9,994 nt of DNA, taken from a bacterium. Lineage in GTDB: Bacteria; Planctomycetota; UBA11346. A program made the translations under genes and the position numbers. The notes under the pieces were generated by a model, which had not been told where the DNA came from, did not search any database, and saw nothing but the letters and a program-made list of their open reading frames with translations. The stretch is taken from NCBI GenBank assembly GCA_020049615.1, contig JAIFKN010000277.1:1-9994 (forward strand), given 5' to 3'. Shown in pieces: positions 6,635 to 9,994 of the stretch; the first letter of the stretch is position 1; each line of letters starts with the position of its first letter.

Positions 6635-7848
6635 ATGGAGGACGATCGTCTCGTCCAGCTGGCGCTCTCGCGCGGCTACGTCACACCCGAGCAGGTCGAA
6701 CGCGCCAAGGCCGAGCAGAAGTCGCTCGCCGATCGCGGCATCGATCACGGTGTCTATTTCCTGCTGCAGGACCTCGGTTTCCTCGCCGAGGCCGACGCCC
6801 GCGACCTGCGCCGTTCGGTCAGCTCATCGGCGATCCGCGCTCTCGAGGTCGAGGGGTTCGTCATCCAGGGCCGGCTCGGCAGCGGTGGCATGGGCGACGT
6901 CTTCCGTGCCAGCCACCCCGATGGGCGCAAGGCGGCGGTGAAGCTCCTCTCCGGAAAGCTGGCCAAGAGCGAGGAGTACGTGCGCCGCTTCCTGCGCGAG
7001 TCGCGCGCGATGCAGCGCCTGTCCCACCCCAACATCGTCGGCGTGTTCGGTTCCGGCGAGAGCCTGGGTACGCGCTACATCCTCATGGAACTGGTCGACG
7101 GGCCGAGTCTGAAGTCCTGGCTGGTGGAAAAGGGCAAGCTCGATCCCGGACATGCCGCCGTGCTGCTGCGGCAGATGGCCGAGGCGCTTGACGCGGCCTG
7201 GAGCCACGGCGTGCTGCACCGCGACGTCAAACCGGCGAACATCCTGCTCGGGCCGCCGCCACCCGGCTCGGGCGAGCCGTTCCACGCCAAGCTCTGTGAT
7301 TTCGGCCTCGCCCGCCTCGGTCCTGACGCAGGTGAAGCCGACCTGTCGCACGGTGGCCTCACCGGCACCGGTCTGGCCCTCGGCACGCCGCACTACATGA
7401 GCCCCGAGCAGGCCAGCGGCGAGCACGATGTCGACCAACGCGCCGACATCTACGGACTCGGCGCCACCCTCTACCACGCCCTGCTCGGCCAGACCATGTA
7501 CAGCGGCAAGAGCTCGGCGGTGATCATGTACAAGCAGGTCACCGAGAACGTCGATCTCGACCTGCTGCGCCAGGCCGGGGTCGCGATCTGCTCGGCGCCA
7601 TGCTGCAGAAGCGTCGCAGCGCGCGCATCGCCACCTGGGCCGAGGTGCTGGCGCGCGCCAGGGTCCTGGCGCCGGGCGGGGCGGCGCCGGCGGTCAGGCC
7701 GGCCGCTCCCCCGCCGGCCGCGCCCCCCGCACCGCCCACTCCTCCACCCGCGCCTCCGCCTGCAGCCAGTCAGGCGGCCCCGGTCGCTCCGCCTGCGGCC
7801 GCGGCCGACCGCTCCAGCCTCGGCCGGATGGTCCTGGTCAGACGATAG
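6635..7848 (+). CDS. Ser/Thr protein kinase with N-terminal helical domain; frameshifted near 7577-7580
   Basis: A Hanks-type kinase that phosphorylates Ser/Thr on target proteins. Residues 1-73 form a helical region with the pattern GYVTPEQVERAK then LQDLGFLAEADARDL, resembling the MshEN-type N-terminus of type II secretion and pilus ATPases and of many planctomycete kinases. The kinase domain has the glycine loop LGSGGMGDV (81-89), Lys103 in AVKLL, helix-C Glu122, HRDVKPANIL (195-204) with Asp197, DFG (222-224), GTPHYMSPEQ (250-259) and DIYGLG (271-276), so it looks active. At the GGGG run 7577-7580 coding moves back one frame; adding one G restores LLGAMLQKRRSAR, the usual domain end with its Arg. 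A Pro/Ala-rich linker follows to the TAG at 7846. Uncorrected, the first frame runs Arg-rich to 8185. It probably connects with the beta-helix part downstream. The start at ATG 6635 has a promoter immediately upstream. Confidence 0.85.
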
Positions 7849-7880
7849 CCCTCCTCGTCGCGGTCGCCGTCGGGTGGGCG

Positions 7881-8708
7881 TTGTCGCGAGGACAGCCCGC
7901 CGCGGTCGGCCCCGACGGCCTCGCTGCGGCCCTCGCCGCGGTCGGACAGGGTGGCGAGGCGTCCCGCACCATCACCCTCCTGCCCGGCACCTATCCCGGG
8001 ACATTGCGGCTTGGCGCGGCTCATCGTGGCCTGCGTCTGCGCGCCGCCGGTCCGGGCGTCGAACTGGTCGGACAGGGGCAGTCGCCTGCCCTGCGCTGCG
8101 AGCCGGGACTGCTCGATGCGCGGCTGGACGGCGTGCTGCTGCGCGGCGGGGGCGACGTCTCCCTGGAGACGGTGGGCGCCTGTGAACTGCACCTCGCCGC
8201 CGTCCGCCTCGACGGCGGGCTGCTGGTGGGCGGCGGCTCAGTGGTGGCCCGCCAGACCCAGATCAGCGGGCGTGTCCAGGTCGGCGACCGGGGCATGTTC
8301 GATTGCGCCGCCGGTCGCATCACCGGGCCGGTGACGGTCGAGCGCGCCGACCTGCGTCTGGCGGGCACCGTGCTGCATGGCCGTCTGAGCGTGCGCTCCG
8401 GTTCGGTGGCCTGCGATGCGGTGCGGGTCCAGACCGGGGAATCGCCTGCGGTCGCGCTTGAGCATGCGCGCTGCACCGCGGTGGATCTGCTCATCGCCGC
8501 TGGGGGCGTGGGCATCGAGGCGCGCGGCTGCGACCTCGCCGAAGTGCGCGGCCTGACCGTGACCGGTCCTGGGCCGTCGCTCGTCTGGGAGGGCGAGCGC
8601 CAGGCCGCGTGGCGCTGGGAACGCTTCGCCCTCGATACCCCGCCTCGTGGGCTGCCCGGCGTCCTGCCGGCCGGTCCCGGCGCCGATCCCACCCGCCTGC
8701 CACCCTGA
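7881..8708 (+). CDS. Beta-helix-like (pectate-lyase-fold) protein, possibly the C-terminal part of the kinase
   Basis: From TTG 7881 the frame codes for 275 residues. The segment DGLAAALAAV then TITLLPGTYPGTLRL and LRLRAAGPGVELVGQG is the hallmark opening of right-handed parallel beta-helix proteins (a PGTYPG turn at about 35-40 followed by short repeating strands). The rest has the expected strings of short Val/Leu/Gly strands with LDGGLLVGGG-type turns. No catalytic residues are evident, so a binding or structural role is more likely than lyase activity. TTG is the only usual start, yet the same frame just upstream (7848-7880) codes for ALLVAVAVGWA, a clear transmembrane or signal sequence with no start codon before it. 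A missing base near 7845 would fuse it to the kinase as kinase, linker, transmembrane helix, beta-helix. Alternatively, ATG 7828 could begin a secreted protein with the same indel. Confidence 0.7.
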   Translation: MSRGQPAAVGPDGLAAALAAVGQGGEASRTITLLPGTYPGTLRLGAAHRGLRLRAAGPGVELVGQGQSPALRCEPGLLDARLDGVLLRGGGDVSLETVGACELHLAAVRLDGGLLVGGGSVVARQTQISGRVQVGDRGMFDCAAGRITGPVTVERADLRLAGTVLHGRLSVRSGSVACDAVRVQTGESPAVALEHARCTAVDLLIAAGGVGIEARGCDLAEVRGLTVTGPGPSLVWEGERQAAWRWERFALDTPPRGLPGVLPAGPGADPTRLPP

Positions 8709-8716
8709 ACCCAGCC

Positions 8717-8745
8717 TTGCACCGCGCCCGCCCCCGGGCTAGACC
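8717..8745 (+). promoter_or_regulatory. Possible promoter for the CheY-like gene
   Basis: TTGCAC (8717-8722) lies 17 bp before TAGACC (8740-8745). Transcription would start around 8752, leaving a short leader that contains the GAGG ribosome-binding site at 8758-8761. The -10 match is weak (three of six). Confidence 0.35.
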
Positions 8746-8766
8746 AAGCCAACCAGCGAGGATCGC

Positions 8767-9138
8767 ATGCCCAAGACCGTGCTTGTCGTTGATGATAGCG
8801 CCATGATGCGCAAGATCGTGATCAAGAACCTCAAGGACTGCGGCTACGACGTGACCGTGGTCGAGGCAGGCGACGGCAAGGAGGGGCTCGACAAGTTCGC
8901 CGCTGGCGGCGTCGACCTAGTGCTGTCCGACTGGAACATGCCCAACATGGACGGCCTGACCATGGTGCGGGAGATCCGCAAGCTCGACCCCGAGAAGAAG
9001 GTGCCGGTGATCATGATCACCACCGAGGGCTCGGCCGACAAGGTCAAGGACGCCGTCCTCGCCGGGGCGAGCAACTACCTGGCGAAGCCGTTCACTGCCG
9101 AGCGCTTCAAGGAGAAGCTGGGCAAGATCCTTGGTTGA
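8767..9138 (+). CDS. CheY-like single-domain response regulator
   Basis: A 123-residue stand-alone receiver domain that accepts phosphate from a histidine kinase and signals by binding a partner protein. All key residues are present: acidic pair Asp9/Asp10, phospho-acceptor Asp55 in SDWNMPNMDG (54-63), Thr85/Thr86 switch position, and Lys107 in KPF. The DWNMPNMDGL block is close to chemotaxis CheY, but no chemotaxis genes are in the window, so the partner is unknown and the cheY symbol is withheld. The start at ATG 8767 is supported by a GAGG Shine-Dalgarno 5 nt upstream, the clearest one in the window. The gene follows the beta-helix gene by 58 bp and precedes a second response regulator on the same strand after a repeat-rich gap. 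Confidence 0.95.
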   Translation: MPKTVLVVDDSAMMRKIVIKNLKDCGYDVTVVEAGDGKEGLDKFAAGGVDLVLSDWNMPNMDGLTMVREIRKLDPEKKVPVIMITTEGSADKVKDAVLAGASNYLAKPFTAERFKEKLGKILG

Positions 9139-9157
9139 AGGCACCGCCATTGCCCCA

Positions 9158-9181
9158 GGGGTCAGGGGTCAGGGGTTAGGG
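9158..9181 (+). repeat. Short tandem repeat forming a canonical G-quadruplex motif
   Basis: Four G-runs (9158-9161, 9165-9168, 9172-9175, 9179-9181) are separated by uniform 3-nt loops TCA, TCA and TTA. This is a 7-bp tandem repeat unit (GGGGTCA, GGGGTCA, GGGGTTA, GGG) and a textbook intramolecular G4 motif on the plus strand and mRNA, 20 nt after the stop of the CheY-like gene. Confidence 0.8.
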
Positions 9182-9195
9182 CCGTAAGGCTGGAT

Positions 9196-9228
9196 CGTTA
9201 CGGACCACCACGGCGTTACGAACCACGG
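9196..9228 (+). repeat. Imperfect tandem direct repeat and inverted repeat
   Basis: CGTTACGGACCACCACGG (9196-9213) is followed directly by CGTTACGAACCACGG (9214-9228), the second copy lacking three bases. CCGTAA (9182-9187) and TTACGG (9198-9203) also form a 6-bp dyad. Possible binding sites for a regulator of the downstream NtrC-type gene, or remains of a small repeat element. Confidence 0.55.
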
Positions 9229-9259
9229 CCCCGAACGCGATACCGGCACCGCGCCACGA

Positions 9260-9282
9260 CCCCAAACCCTCACCCCCAACCC
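9260..9282 (-). repeat. Minus-strand G-quadruplex motif upstream of the NtrC-type gene
   Basis: C-runs at 9260-9263, 9267-9269, 9273-9277 and 9280-9282 with 2-3-nt loops give a G4 motif on the minus strand (template strand of the downstream gene). It ends 8 nt before the ATG at 9291. It is also partly complementary to the plus-strand G-run repeat at 9158-9181, so the two could pair in RNA. Confidence 0.7.
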
Positions 9283-9302
9283 TTGTGGCAATGACCGTGG
9301 CC

Positions 9303-9994
9303 ATGACCCCAACCATCCTGGTCGTTGACGACGAGCCATCCATCCGCCAAGCGGTGGTACGGGCCTTTGCGGATCTGACGGTGCGCGAGGCCGAGACCTG
9401 CGCCCAGGCGCTGGAGCTTGCCCGCGAGGCCTATCCCGACCTGTGCATCCTCGATCAGAGGCTGCCTGACGGTTCGGGCATCGACCTGGTCGCCCGCCTC
9501 AAAGGCATCGACCCCGACCTGCCGGTCGTGCTGCTGACCGGGCACGGGTCGGTCGACCTCGCGGTCGAGGCGCTCAAGGTCGGCGTCGCCGATTTCCTCG
9601 AGAAGCCGTTCCCGCTCGAACGTCTGCGCACCACGGTGCGCAACCTGCTGGAGAAGCAGGCCCTTGGCCGCCAGGTGAAGCGGCTGTCCGGGCGCAACGA
9701 CGGCCGCAGCAGGATGGTCGCGCAGAGCGCGGCGATGAAGAAGGTCCTGGCCCTGATCAAGCGCGTCGCCGGGGTGCCCTCGACCACGGTGCTGATCCAG
9801 GGCGAGAGCGGGGTCGGCAAGGAGCTGGTCGCCAAGGCCATCCACGAGCGCAGCGCGCGCGCCGACAAGGCCTTCGTCGCGATCAACTGCGCTGCGTTGT
9901 CGGAGCATCTGCTCGAGGCCGAGCTGTTCGGCTATGAGAAGGGCGCCTTCACCGGCGCCGACAGCAAGGGCAAGTCGGGCCTCTTCGAGGTCGC
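9303..9994 (+). CDS. NtrC-family sigma-54-dependent response regulator, 3' truncated by window end
   Basis: The visible 230 residues contain a complete receiver domain (Asp9/Asp10, phospho-acceptor Asp51 in [10 protein letters not shown], Thr79, Lys101 in EKPF), a short linker, and the start of an AAA+ domain with Walker A GESGVGKE (167-174), the [14 protein letters not shown] stretch holding the GAFTGA loop that contacts sigma-54 (214-219), and the following GLFE. Phosphorylated proteins of this kind oligomerise upstream of sigma-54 promoters and use ATP to open the complex. The Walker B part and the C-terminal DNA-binding domain lie beyond the window. The start is uncertain: ATG 9303 gives the usual short lead into ILVVDDE, while ATG 9291 and GTG 9285 are also in frame. 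No Shine-Dalgarno is seen. The cognate histidine kinase is not in the window. Confidence 0.95.
   Translation, partial: MTPTILVVDDEPSIRQAVVRAFADLTVREAETCAQALELAREAYPDLCILDQRLPDGSGIDLVARLKGIDPDLPVVLLTGHGSVDLAVEALKVGVADFLEKPFPLERLRTTVRNLLEKQALGRQVKRLSGRNDGRSRMVAQSAAMKKVLALIKRVAGVPSTTVLIQGESGVGKELVAKAIHERSARADKAFVAINCAALSEHLLEAELFGYEKGAFTGADSKGKSGLFEV

Noticed and set aside
7600..7848. Separate small gene starting at ATG 7600
   Set aside because: Its first residues complete the kinase C-lobe (MLQKRRSAR), so it is better explained by a frameshift at 7577-7580.
9270..9908. 212-codon minus-strand frame opposite the NtrC-type gene
   Set aside because: Shadow of a clear response regulator with intact receiver and AAA+ motifs.
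1..9994. CRISPR arrays, tRNA or rRNA genes, insertion sequences, phage or defence genes
   Set aside because: None seen: no regularly spaced repeats, no cloverleaf or rRNA-like segments, no transposase or integrase motifs.

Overview
The window is GC-rich DNA (roughly 70% by eye) from a Gram-negative bacterium. Two genes encode likely outer-membrane beta-barrels with N-terminal signal peptides and a C-terminal phenylalanine. A Ser/Thr kinase with a helical N-terminal extension, a Pro/Ala-rich linker and probably an extracytoplasmic beta-helix part, next to many small proteins of unknown family, recalls the Planctomycetota or their relatives. That placement is an inference; no rRNA or marker phylogeny is available here.

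Layout, left to right. Positions 1-205 hold no convincing gene but contain two adjacent strong hairpins. Positions 206-1778 (minus strand) are a tight three-gene operon with 4-bp ATGA overlaps: a signal peptidase I-like protein that lacks both catalytic residues, a single-pass helical protein, and a zinc-ribbon single-pass protein. Guanylate kinase (gmk) diverges from it at 1888-2496 and overlaps tail-to-tail with crcB/fluC (fluoride channel, minus strand). crcB lies 8 bp behind a predicted outer-membrane protein gene (2860-3825). A PorV/FadL-like outer-membrane barrel gene (3904-5241) is divergent from the latter, across a 78-bp region with nested inverted repeats. Convergent with the barrel gene is a six-helix membrane protein (5248-6487) split by a one-base frameshift. 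After a 147-bp divergent intergenic region comes the Ser/Thr protein kinase (6635-7848, one frameshift) and then a beta-helix-like protein (7881-8708) that may really be the kinase's C-terminal part. The window ends with a CheY-like single-domain response regulator (8767-9138), a repeat- and G-quadruplex-rich intergenic region, and the start of an NtrC-type sigma-54 activator cut off by the window edge.

Functionally this is mainly a housekeeping and signalling region (nucleotide metabolism, fluoride export, envelope proteins, kinase and response regulators), not an obvious mobile or defence island. The points most worth following up are the catalytically dead signal-peptidase paralogue in a translationally coupled membrane operon, the possible kinase/TM/beta-helix receptor broken by two indels, and the paired opposite-strand G4 motifs between the two response regulators. 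The suspected indels (up to three) could be assembly errors and should be checked before any biological reading.
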